DNA of 64,000 nucleotides from Escallonia rubra (taxonomy: Eukaryota > Streptophyta > Magnoliopsida > Escalloniales > Escalloniaceae): the NCBI GenBank assembly GCA_033065855.1, contig JAVXUO010002717.1:62001-126000 (forward strand), written 5' to 3'. The number at the start of each line of letters is the position of its first letter. Positions within the stretch are counted from its first letter, which is position 1. The notes under the pieces were generated by a model. The model saw only the letters and a program-made list of their open reading frames with translations. It was not told the origin of the DNA and did not search any database. Position numbers and translations under genes: made by a program. Below, one piece after another: positions 48,776-57,938 of this stretch.

Positions 48776-49037
48776 ATCCCTGCACACAGTGTCATTGTTG
48801 CTGCTAAATTAGGTGTAAAACCTAACCGTCAGTATTATCACTAATTTTGGAGCTTGAAGGTGACTCAACAGGGTTAATTTTCAAGTTGTTTTGACGACTA
48901 AAAGGAAGGCAAGAGATGGTCGGGGCAGGTTAATAAGGGTACTCAAGTATAAAAGGGTGTCTGCGTAATTTTTAAATATGAGGGGTTACAAGTGTAATAA
49001 GGCAAAACTCAAGGAGCGTCATAGTAATATCATATCC

Positions 49038-49830
49038 ATAAAGATTCACTCACTTCACGAAAACCTTAGGTTTGTTCTCTCATGTATCTTCTTTAATTAG
49101 CAAGCTAGTTATTTTTTTCCTTATTCTTCTTTTGTTATTAGCTATAGCAATTTATTTTTGTGATGCTACAAATTTGTTTATGAAAAGAATCTTTATCCCT
49201 ATCTGAAGCAAACCCTTGGCACATGATCCTTCAGGCAAGCAGACACTGATACAGGGTTTTATATAGATGAAAATGAACTTTAATAACGATTGTTACTTTT
49301 TTTAGCGATAAATAAGTTGCTAACAACATAAAAGGGCCAAAAGTCATCTCTCTATTACTATTTGTCAAGAGGGGGACCATTGTGCAATATAAAGTTAAGA
49401 CCAAATGGCAGAATACATGAGACGGATAAGGATTCTTTGCTGTAACAATTTTAGTGATAAAATATTATTACTTTATTATTTTGTCGCAATTGCTTAAATT
49501 TAGTTTGACTAAATTGTGTCGCTAAAATACAGTTAGTGATACTTTTCCACTACAACAGAGATTTTGTAGATCCTAGTCCACATGAAACAAACACACTTTA
49601 TAACACAAGATTTGAAATTTTTGAAAGGAGAACATACCAATTAGATCCGGACCTTTGCCCGTAATAATTATATAAACTATAGTCATAATGTTTTATTCAA
49701 TCGAATACCAACCTACTAAATATTCATGAATTGATTCATTTCGTTCACGAGTGTACGAACTTCAACCAGCTTGAATCCCGACTTATTTAATAAAACGGAA
49801 ACTTATAAGTTTTGCAAATAAAAAGGTTGA
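49038..49830. other. Non-coding region with CACTA-like subterminal motifs
   Basis: Scattered TTAGCGATAA, TGTCGCTAAAA and a CACTACAACAGAG start at 49,552 recall CACTA ends, but no complete terminus pair is visible. No gene is seen. Confidence 0.4.
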
Positions 49831-50265
49831 GTTTTTTTAGTTACGCTAACTTTTGGTGAATATTTAATAGGTCAAGATTCAATTTGTCTAGAAATTACAT
49901 CAGAATCTTACAATACAAAGGGACAAGATTCAAATTCTCTAGATGAAAAGGACGTAGAATCCTAGAAGGGACAAGAACCAAATGGCAATCAATTACATCA
50001 AACGGATTCAAGAGAATATTCGGTAACCCCACGCCACTTACGTGGATTAATAATGACGAAACTCAACAGATCCGCTTCCGATGCTACTACATCAGTATAT
50101 GGTTCCGATCATTTAGAACTATCGGATCAAGAAAAATCAACGGAATAAGAGAAAGGTAAAAAAGATAGTAAATCACTTTACAATATATTCAACGATCCTA
50201 AATTGTTTAGAGAGTTAGTCCTCGACCACTCAATATTTTCTACGTATAGTGACCCATATCGCTGA
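49831..50265 (+). pseudogene. Unrecognised degraded coding fragment
   Basis: One frame runs 144 codons with only two internal stops (TAG at 49,963 and TAA at 50,146) before TGA at 50,263. The AT content would predict more stops by chance. The predicted product is hydrophilic, rich in Ser, Asp, Glu, Lys and Gln, with stretches such as GQDSNSLDEKDVES and YNIFNDPKLFRELVLDHSIF. I do not recognise the family. It could be an old fragment of a host gene, an organelle-derived insert or a chance frame. Confidence 0.35.
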
Positions 50266-51117
50266 TAAAATCCGAAACATATTGCCTTTTAGTAGTACAA
50301 TTTTTTCATTTTTTTTCTTGGGTCTAAATTGATCATGTCATTATTTTCAGTGTCACACCAATAATTGAGAGTTACTATTGCACTAGACTAGTTGTTTTAT
50401 TGGTAGCTTAATTGTTTTATGGGAACAATCATTGAAAAGTTTTGTATTATACCAAGGATTTTTGTTGCTACCTGGCTGTCAAAAGATAGTTACGACCCCT
50501 TATATAGCATAGCGACAGTTAATGGTCACTAAATACTTTTAATGACTTTTCTACTAATATTTTCAGCGACGACTTTTTGTAATATTTTTTTAACTTCCCT
50601 AAATAAAAGCCACATAAAATATTTAACGAGAATTAATATCCCTATATGAGAGTTATAACTATTTTCTTACTACCCATGTAACAATCAAAATTCTACTTCA
50701 TAGATAGTACTGGTATGCCAAATTGTCAAAGGGGGCTTGGTAACATTGTTATTGTACAAAATTAACTTTTAAGGGAATTCCAAACGTTGGTCCACTTAGC
50801 TCAGCTGAATTGAATTGGGAATCTTCCAAACATCTAAACTCCACAAGACTAGAGCTATTCAAGTTTGGAAAGTTATGTATGACCTTTATTTGGAAGTCGA
50901 ATTCAACTTGTCTAGTGCTGAGTATACATGAGTCATTTTCTTTGTCATATAAAATTGGAAATCATACTCAACTTGTTTACTTCTATCGGGAAAATTCTAA
51001 GGACGATCAATCCTCTCTGTCTCGTAGTCTTCCTTTTGAAAACCTTACACCCTAGTGGAACAGTAAAAGTTTTGGGTCTTCATTTTTAAACCTACGATAT
51101 ATGTGTTTTAACTTTTA
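50266..51117. repeat. Non-coding region with a dispersed GCGAC-rich repeat
   Basis: The part 50,455-50,710 (AAGATAGTTACGACCCCTTA, AGCGACAGTTAATGG) resembles segments at about 53,930-54,110 and 56,430-56,670 inside the SAUR cluster. Those carry the same phrases around TATAGCGACGGTTAATTGTCGC. It is probably a non-autonomous DNA transposon. The remainder up to 51,117 shows no gene. Confidence 0.5.
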
Positions 51118-51376
51118 CTCCCTCCCTTTTTTTTTTTATGCAGATTAAAATTTTAGGTCATATATTATGTGTTTCTCATTCTACCCTTTAGAAAGAGGAT
51201 GAGAAGAGAGTGAATCAAGAAAGAGAAAATGAGTTTGTGAAGAGAAAAATAGAATAAAAAAAAGTGTAAATATGTAAAAATACCTACAAAATCTTTCTTA
51301 ATTTAAAAAAAATGAGCAATTTTTGTGGGACGGCCCAAAAAAAAAAATATGATCAATTTATGTGGGACGGAGGGAA
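51118..51376. mobile_element. Stowaway-type MITE
   Basis: Ends CTCCCTCCC and GGGACGGAGGGAA form the Stowaway terminal repeat, with TA at 116-117 and 377-378 of the 51-kb line as target duplication. The internal sequence is similar to the MITE at 61,829-62,120 (shared CTACAAAATCTTTCTTAATT), so both belong to one family. Confidence 0.85.
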
Positions 51377-51992
51377 TAGTATTCTAAACATGTCTCCATG
51401 CGACATGCCTGTCAAGATTACGTTGAATCCAAATGTTAGAAGTGTCAAACTATTCGTGTTCGTATTTGGATCTAATCCATGTGCCCATGCGGGGTTCAAC
51501 TCATGATCCGTAAAAACCAAGAGATTTGAAGTAGTTAATGGGTGAACCCTATGAATACCATAAGCCTTAAGGCTTATTGCCTAATAATATCTGTGTGAGA
51601 TATCATAAAAGGAAGTCTCTTGGTTAGACGAGGGAACACGCGCGAGGGAGAGGTAGAAAGGCCCTTCTCTTTCATACCTAGTAATATAGCTAAAAATATA
51701 CTTACAATCAAGATGTGACACGTGTCGTGTTTGACTCGCGGTCCCATCTAGTCAACTACGAATGCGATGGTTACGATATTGGAGGAACTATGATTCTAAC
51801 GAGATCCTTTAGGATCCCAATGATCCTTCTGGATCCGGTCCAAGGTCCAGCTGTCATACTCCTAGTCCTGCTAGGGTTCTCCTACTTACGACTATATACA
51901 GGAGACTACCCCAGGAACCCAGGTACACAAACAACTTCATGGTGAAGAAATTAGTGATAGAAGAATGGTTGAAAATTTTCAATCTTTTTGTG
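51377..51992. other. Intergenic region without a recognised gene
   Basis: A GACACGTGTCG palindrome-like G-box lies at 51,718 and a short GATCC-rich stretch at 51,810-51,840. It could be an old LTR part. No coding sequence is recognised. Confidence 0.35.
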
Positions 51993-52575
51993 TTAGACCT
52001 CGAATATTTAAATCTGTTAAATTTGATTTATAAAAATAAAAAGTTGTAACTTTTGTCATTAGGAGCATTTTTGTAAATTTGCCTCTTAGAGTTTGGGCCT
52101 AAGAAAAAGTTTATACTTTTGGAATTAGATGATTCGATTTAAATTTGGACTCGGTAGGTGTCATTTTCAGGGAGCACCACGTGTCGCTCGATGACATCAT
52201 CTCCTCAACTCCTAAATAGGGAGCTTGAGAATTCTTTTGAGGACTTCAGACCTTCAGAAAAACTTCAAAACAGAACTCATTCTCACATATTCTCACTCTA
52301 TAATTTCAAAGCTAAATAATTCTAGAGAGAGAAACACAGAGGACCCTAATGCACGACCCCGACGCTTGGCCTTGACTTTAGACTTAAGCAATGGACTGTG
52401 ATTGTCGTCGTGCCTCAAAGCACTGTCACTCCTCAGGCTCTGATTGGGAAGCCTCTGGTCTCTATCTTGCCCCATCCTTGCTCTGTTCCGTATCAGTATA
52501 CTTTGTATCCTGACTCGAAGTGCATTCCTTGTGGCACTTCCACGTCTAGTGTGACCCCGATTCCTTGGCATCACT
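51993..52575 (+). repeat. Probable solo LTR (gypsy style)
   Basis: It begins TGTTAGACCTCGAATATTT, contains CCACGTGTCG and a CTAAATAG TATA-like motif followed by a leader with ACTCATTCTCACATATTCTC, as in many plant gypsy LTRs. The end is not defined and no target duplication was found. Confidence 0.4.
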
Positions 52576-52970
52576 ACAAATGCAATATATAAGAAATAAT
52601 GTGCAAGTGATTACACTGAAAATTACCCTCTCACATAAAGCCTCCCTATCCTCAATTCACTTATCCAGCGAACACAAAGCAAAAACAAACTCGACCATGT
52701 CCCTCTATCAGGTCTCTCATCTTCAATCCATACCCAATCCTTCTTTTCATACTCGTACTAATGTTTGATTTCCATGCTAAAGTCTTTGGTTGCCTGTTCG
52801 TTGTTTTGCCTTTTTGTGTCAAATTTTCTTTTGTCGTTGTTGATTGATCAGATGCGCAAGAATAACACACTTGAAAGACAACATTACACGAAACATGAAT
52901 CTTAAACCAGCAGAATAGCAAGAATAGTAAAGAATATTAGTAATAAAATTTAATCAGGGCTACAAACATT

Positions 52971-53170
52971 CTACGTTGGAAACCCTCCAAACCAAAGGAA
53001 AAACTGAAAATCGAAAAGGCAACTGTCTATTTCTTGATATTTTTCTTGCCCTTAATCCCAGCCTTCATAAGATTGTGGAGCACTGTTCTGGATTCCTTCT
53101 CTGGAAAAGGCAATTACAGCGGCTTTCCCACCTTCAAACCCATCCTCGTACTCTTCAAGCAACAAATTCT
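52971..53170 (-). pseudogene. Duplicated 3' half of a SAUR gene
   Basis: Directly after the stop codon of the intact gene the minus strand continues with LLLEEYEDGFEGGKA and ends LFDFQFFLWFGGFPT before TAG at 52,971. This parallels the second half of the SAUR protein, including the final FGGF motif. It lacks the N-terminal half and has a frame change and a stop inside. Confidence 0.75.
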
Positions 53171-53542
53171 TTACGTGGAAAACCCTCCAAACAATGGGAA
53201 CCCAGAATTAAAAATTGATATATGTCTGTTTCTATTCTTCTTCTTGTCCTTCATCTCAGTTATAACGAGAAGGAGCACCGTTTCAAACTCTTTCTCCGGG
53301 CAAGGCAATGACAGCGGCTTCCCGGCCCCCAATTCGTCCTCGTACTTTTCGAGCAAATCTTTGATGGCCAAGGACGAGAAAAACTCAACTGGAACATTAA
53401 ACTTGTTGCCCTCCTCGCCCACGTATACAGGCACGACGCCGGATACCGTCGGTTTCCTGGTATCGGTTTTTGCGAGCATGCTGTACCCTTTGGATCCCTT
53501 GCTACCGAGCATCTTCGTGAACCCACTGGGGAAAATAGCCAT
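53171..53542 (-). CDS. SAUR-like auxin-responsive protein
   Basis: A single-exon gene of 123 aa, the usual SAUR size and structure. The SAUR core runs from about residue 32: VVPVYVGEEGNKFNVPVEFF, then LLEKYEDELGAGKPLSLPC and EKEFETVL. A basic Lys/Arg tail (EMKDKKKNRNRH) and the unusual ending FGGFST follow. SAURs are small growth regulators; many inhibit PP2C.D phosphatases and thus activate plasma-membrane proton pumps, but that is not shown for this diverged member. The ATG at 53,542 is chosen because MAIFP is conserved in all cluster copies while upstream codons are not. The paralog at 55,690 is 123 aa too. Confidence 0.85.
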   Translation of the reverse strand: MAIFPSGFTKMLGSKGSKGYSMLAKTDTRKPTVSGVVPVYVGEEGNKFNVPVEFFSSLAIKDLLEKYEDELGAGKPLSLPCPEKEFETVLLLVITEMKDKKKNRNRHISIFNSGFPLFGGFST

Positions 53543-53656
53543 CCGTAAAACTGGTATTATGTCTCTAAGAGGAGTGGGAGGCAAACAGAAAGCTAGGGTT
53601 TGATGAGATTCAGTGACACAATGAAGAGTTGAAGACCCTCGACCATGCAGGCACAG

Positions 53657-53666
53657 GTATATTTAG
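53657..53666 (-). promoter_or_regulatory. TATA-like box of SAUR unit 1
   Basis: CTAAATATAC on the minus strand lies about 115 bp upstream of the start codon, at the same place as the TATA box of unit 2. Confidence 0.5.
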
Positions 53667-54372
53667 TGTATGTGCTAGAAGCCTTGCCGTTAGATTTAAG
53701 CAATGAACCCCAAGCCTTACTGATATTGGAACCCAACACCCCTTCTCCTTACGGATCAAGGAACTTCTAATACCATAATATCAAACTTTTGCACAAACTT
53801 AATGAGTAAATATCATTTTCTTTAGCAACGAGTAAATATCATTTTTTTTTCTTGTGAAGTGCTGTTTGCAATAATTTTATGTCTTCTCCGGTGCTCCAGT
53901 ACTAGAAGGTAATTTTTGCTCATACTCTGATTATAAAAAGATGGTTACACCTCCCCGTATAACGATGTTTAGTATTCTTTAAATATATATATAGTGGCAT
54001 TTTGAATAACATTCTATGCGGCAATTTTTAGTAGTACTTTATAACAACAATTAATTGTCGCTATAAAGGCGTTGTACCTATCTTTCTTCAATTGGAGTAG
54101 TGTCAAAAAAATTTCAATGCTTAATATGCGATGTCAAAACTGAGCATAAGTTTAAAATCACAATATGTTTACTTTAGTAAGGACAATTCTAGTTTCAATG
54201 GCATAGAAATTTTAGCGCTTGAACAGAACAACAAAATTTGCACTTGAATCTAACTTAAAGGGTTTCTTTGTTGTCAGTTCATTCTCAAACCCTTAGCTTC
54301 CAGTTTGTATCTCCAGCTCTTCTTGGACAAACATCTAAACACCAAGGCTCACCGGTCTTGTTGTGACCTAAG

Positions 54373-54576
54373 ATAACCATTTTGCCCCGAGAGTTTACCA
54401 GGATGCTCGGTAGCAAGGGATGCAAAGGCGGGTACAGCAGGCTCGGCAAAGCCAGAACCCAGAAGCCAGTCCCAGGTTTCGTGCTAGTATATGTGGGTGA
54501 GGAGGGCAAGAAGTACCGTGTTCCAGTTGAGTTTTTTTTAGTCCTTCTGGATCAAGAATTTGCTCGAAAAGTATGA
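54373..54576 (+). pseudogene. SAUR pseudogene, 5' half
   Basis: The frame keeps LPREFTRMLGSKGCKGGYSR and VLVYVGEEGKKYRVPVEFF. The start codon has become ATA, and a frameshift after VEFF leads to a stop (54,574). The downstream half of the protein is replaced by unrelated sequence. It matches the pseudogene at 56,933 in the second unit and points away from the intact SAUR. Confidence 0.8.
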
Positions 54577-54577
54577 G

Positions 54578-55355
54578 GATAATTTATTGAGAAGAACATA
54601 CGTACTAAGATAAGGTGAACGACGTAGATCAACAAGTTCTATATACAACAGCGGATAAGATCCTTCAATCTACAATTTTTACTGGGACATTTCAACATCT
54701 CTAGCTTCTCTATTCTTAAGGCACTGTATATTATTAGTTGTTTCTGAACGATAAATCTGTTAGAGCAATAGTGCATTACTCTATGTGTAATCTGAGTCTA
54801 GCAGCGGGAGGAATGAGAAACTTCATGAGATGAGTAGGAAATTTCCGGCATGTACCATGTACGAGTCTTCCTCGTGCTTCCCGAAATGTTTCTACTTATG
54901 CTGTTATTGTTGAATATATACTTTCTAACAGTCATATCATGATATGCTACAAAAGAGACTCGTGATTACAAGGTTCCAATGCAAGCAATTTTTACTTCCT
55001 CCCTCGGGGAACCTTTCTTGGGTAAACTTCAAGGACTTGATTGCATTGAAGTGGATATCCACATAAGCATAACAACATGTATAACTGACTGTTACCCTCT
55101 TGGGTAGTGAAACGAGAGCAAATTGAAAGCAATGAAATTAATAAAGAAGCCCAAGCATCTCACTTCCCAGCTGGTCAAGGGAGGGCGCTTAAAATTACCA
55201 TTAAGTTGTTTGATGTGCTTTTGCTAAAATTCCACTATATATAAAGTACTAGAACTTACCAATTACAGCAACAATATTAGAACAAAAAAGGAGGAAAAGA
55301 AGAGTGTATGGGCTTATAATTAAATGAGAAAATTGCTCCAGTAGGATCCCCTTTT
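54578..55355. other. Spacer between SAUR units
   Basis: This unique AT-rich sequence is not shared between the two units. No gene is recognised. Confidence 0.5.
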
Positions 55356-55492
55356 CTTTTGTCATTGTTGATTGATCGGTGCGGAAGAGTAAAGCACTTG
55401 AATTAAAGACAACATTACTCAAAACATCGATCTTAAACCAGCAAGAATAGTGAAGAATATTATTTACAAAAGTTAATCAGGGCAACAATGTT

Positions 55493-55689
55493 CTACATTG
55501 AAAGCCCTCCAAACAAAAGGGAAAACAGAAAATCAGAAAGGGAACTGTTCTCTTTCTTCATCATCTTCTTGTCCTTAATCCCGGCCTTTATGACATGGCG
55601 CACCGTTTCGAATTCCTGCTCCGAGCAACGCAATGACAGCGGCTTCCCAGCTTCAAACCCATCCTCGAACTCTTCGAGCAACACATTCT
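55493..55689 (-). pseudogene. Duplicated 3' half of a SAUR gene
   Basis: As in unit 1, it abuts the stop codon of the intact gene. It reads MLLEEFEDGFEAGKPLSLRC, then EQEFETVRHVIKAGIKDKK and ends LFGGLSM. The frame is open over 62 codons, cleaner than the unit 1 copy, but it lacks the SAUR N-terminal half and its own promoter. Confidence 0.75.
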
Positions 55690-56061
55690 TTACATGGAAA
55701 ACCCTCCAAGAAAAGGGAAACCAGAATTAAAAACAGATATATGTCTGTTTCTCTTCTTCTTCTTCTTGTCCTTCATCTCAGTTATAACGAAATGGAGCAC
55801 GGTTTCGAACTCTTTCTCCGAGCAAGGCAAGGATAGTGGCTTCCCGGCCCCGAATTCGTCCTCGTACTTTTCGAGCAACTCCTTGATGGTCAAGGACGAG
55901 AAAAACTGAACTGGAACACTATACTTGTTGCCCTCCTCGCCTACGTACACAGGGACGACACCTGATACCGGTTTTGTGGTATCGATTTTTGTGAGCATGC
56001 TGTAATCTTTGGATCCCTTGCTACCGAGCATCTTCGTGAACCCAGTGGGGAAAATAGCCAT
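55690..56061 (-). CDS. SAUR-like auxin-responsive protein
   Basis: A single-exon gene of 123 aa and the close paralog of the 53,171-53,542 gene. The core reads VVPVYVGEEGNKYSVPVQFF, LLEKYEDEFGAGKPLSLPC and EKEFETVLHFVITEMKDKKKKK, ending FGGFSM. The start at 56,061 (MAIFP) is conserved with the other copies. A TATAAA box lies about 110 bp upstream. The frame is intact. The ending FGGF[SP] is shared by all minus-strand members of the cluster and is not a usual SAUR feature. Function is inferred from the family only. Confidence 0.85.
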   Translation of the reverse strand: MAIFPTGFTKMLGSKGSKDYSMLTKIDTTKPVSGVVPVYVGEEGNKYSVPVQFFSSLTIKELLEKYEDEFGAGKPLSLPCSEKEFETVLHFVITEMKDKKKKKRNRHISVFNSGFPFLGGFSM

Positions 56062-56171
56062 CTGTAAGCCTGATATTCTTTCTATAAGAAGAGTGAGAAA
56101 CAAACAGAAGGCTAGGGATTGATGAGATTCAGTTTCACAACCAAGATCCTTTAACCATGCAGGCAGAGGTG

Positions 56172-56178
56172 TTTATAG
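56172..56178 (-). promoter_or_regulatory. TATA box of SAUR unit 2
   Basis: CTATAAA on the minus strand lies 111 bp upstream of the start codon. It is the counterpart of the weaker box in unit 1. Confidence 0.6.
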
Positions 56179-56932
56179 TGTGTCTACTAGAAGCCTTGAC
56201 GTTAGATTTAAGCAATAAACCCCAAAGCCATACTGATTTTGGAATCCAACACTCCTTCTCCTTACGGATCAAGGAACTTCTAATACCATAATACTGTACT
56301 AAACTTAAATGAGAAAATATCATTTCTTTAGCAATGAGTAAACATCATTTTTTTTTCCCTGTGAAGTGTTGTTTGCAATAATTTTATGTCTTTTCTGGTG
56401 CTCCAGTACTAGAAGGTAATCTATTTTTGGTCTTACTCTGGTCGTAAGAAGATAGTTACACCTCCTTATATAGCGACGGTTAATTGTCGCTGAATGATAT
56501 AGGGTCATTTCTGCTAACATTATGTATAGCGACAATTCTTAGTAGCCTGGCCTCTATTAATGTCAGTAAAAAAAAGTCACTAAAAATATATAACGACCGC
56601 TTATTGTTGCTATAAAGCGGTTGTAGTAACAATCTTACTACAATCCGAGTAGCAGTCAAAATTCTTCCAATGCTTCTTATGAGACGTCAAAAGTGTGAAC
56701 AAGTTTAACATCAGAAGGACAATTCTAGTTTCAATGGCATAGAAATTTTAGCACTTGAATCTAACGTCAAGTCTTTCGAGGAAGAACGCTAGATATACCT
56801 TTACGTGCATGGGTAAGGGTTTTCTTTGTTGTCGCCTCATTTTCAAACCCTCGGCTTCCTGCAGTTTGCTCTCCAACTCTTCTGGGAGAAACATCTACAC
56901 ACCAAGGCTCACCGGTCTTGTCGTGATCAAAG

Positions 56933-57287
56933 ATGGCTATTTTCCCGAGAGTTTACCAAGATGCTCGGTAGCAAGGGATGCAAAGGCGGATACAGCAAGC
57001 TCAGCAAAACCAGTACCAAGAAGCGAGCCCCAGGTTTCGTGCCAGCATATGTTGAGGAGTAGGGCAAGAAGTACTGTGTTCCAGTTGAGCTTTTTTCGTC
57101 CTTCCGGATCAAAAATTTGCTCGAAAAGTACGAGGACGAACTTGAAGTTGGGAGGCCACCGTCATTGCCTTGCTCGGAGAAGCAGTTTGAGGCGGTGCTC
57201 CATCTCGTAACGACTGAGATTAAGGAGGAGGAGGAGGAGAAAGAGAAGACAATTCCTTTTGGTTTTCTATTTTCCCTCGTGTTCTGA
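56933..57287 (+). pseudogene. SAUR pseudogene, full length
   Basis: The ATG is kept, but one C is missing in the CCCGAG run just after it, which shifts the frame. In the shifted frame the protein continues FTKMLGSKGCKGGYSKLSK up to AYVEE. It then meets TAG (57,060) where the functional paralogs have GEEG, and goes on with KYCVPVELFSSFRIKNLLEK to SLPCSEKQFEAVLHL and TGA at 57,285. Two lesions make it non-coding. It lies on the strand opposite to the intact SAURs. Confidence 0.85.
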
Positions 57288-57938
57288 GGGTTCCAATGAT
57301 GTTGCAATGAATTAAATTCCTTACTGTTCTTATTGCGTTGAACTTTCATTACTGTAAGCAAATTACACAAAACCTTATTTACCGAAGGAGAAAATTGCAC
57401 TCACGTAATTTTCTTGAAAAAGAGTTCAATTTTTACGTTGTCACAATGCTCCAAAAGATCCAAGCAAATTTCAATTAACCAAAGGGAAGGCAATAATTAC
57501 AGAATCTCACATCCAGTCAATAACAGCAACAGGGCCAAGCACAAGTTGATCCTGAACCACGGACAACCTGGTTTATCTCAATGAGCAAATCAATTTTTGA
57601 TTGTTCACATCCTATTTCTTAGTGTTTTATGACACCTCAGTATCTCCAAATAGCGCGTAAATAACAAAAATGTTAACCATTTAGGCAGCAGAAAATTTGA
57701 TCAGTGGCGAGGCTCTATCTGGTGCAAAAGAGGGCACCAAGATAGTGGTTTGTCTCACTAATTAAGTTCCACGAAGTATACACGACTACAGGGAAAACAA
57801 TTTATATGGGAAGCTGATGGAAAAAAAATACAAGGTGGACGTTGTAACAAATCCCGCAGTATTAAAAGTTCTCACTCTCTGCGCACAGAAACATTGAAAA
57901 ATACAAAAACTTCTACCCTCAGGAACAGACTAACCAGA
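57288..57938. other. Spacer between the SAUR pseudogene and the CDC5-like gene
   Basis: No gene is seen. The right part is probably the 3'UTR of the minus-strand CDC5-like gene. Confidence 0.5.

Larger units (their letters stand above)
45857..49037. mobile_element. Outer long-TIR element carrying nested insertions
   Basis: The left end (GGAAAAACTACACTGACAAC...GAGTTTTAGTCTTATTACACTTGT) matches the reverse complement of the right end (GGATATGATATTACTATGAC...GAGTTTTGCCTTATTACACTTGT) over about 75 bp. The GG start and TTACACT/TGAC style resemble MULE-like elements. No clear target duplication was found. Inside lie the element at 46,485-47,966 and a Helitron-like end at 48,575. Confidence 0.55.
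52826..54577. repeat. SAUR cluster repeat unit 1
   Basis: This unit matches 55,356-57,127 in order and orientation at a period of about 2.53 kb. The common layout is: TTTCTTTTGTCGTTGTTGATTG start, 3' half SAUR copy (-), intact SAUR (-), non-coding spacer with the GCGAC repeat, and SAUR pseudogene (+). Confidence 0.8.
55356..57127. repeat. SAUR cluster repeat unit 2
   Basis: Second copy of the unit at 52,826-54,577, with the same order of parts. The + strand SAUR pseudogene extends beyond the shared region because it keeps its 3' half here. Confidence 0.8.

Noticed and set aside
53543..53584. Longer SAUR start 14 codons upstream
   Set aside because: The upstream codons lack an ATG and are not conserved between paralogs. 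MAIFP is conserved in all copies.
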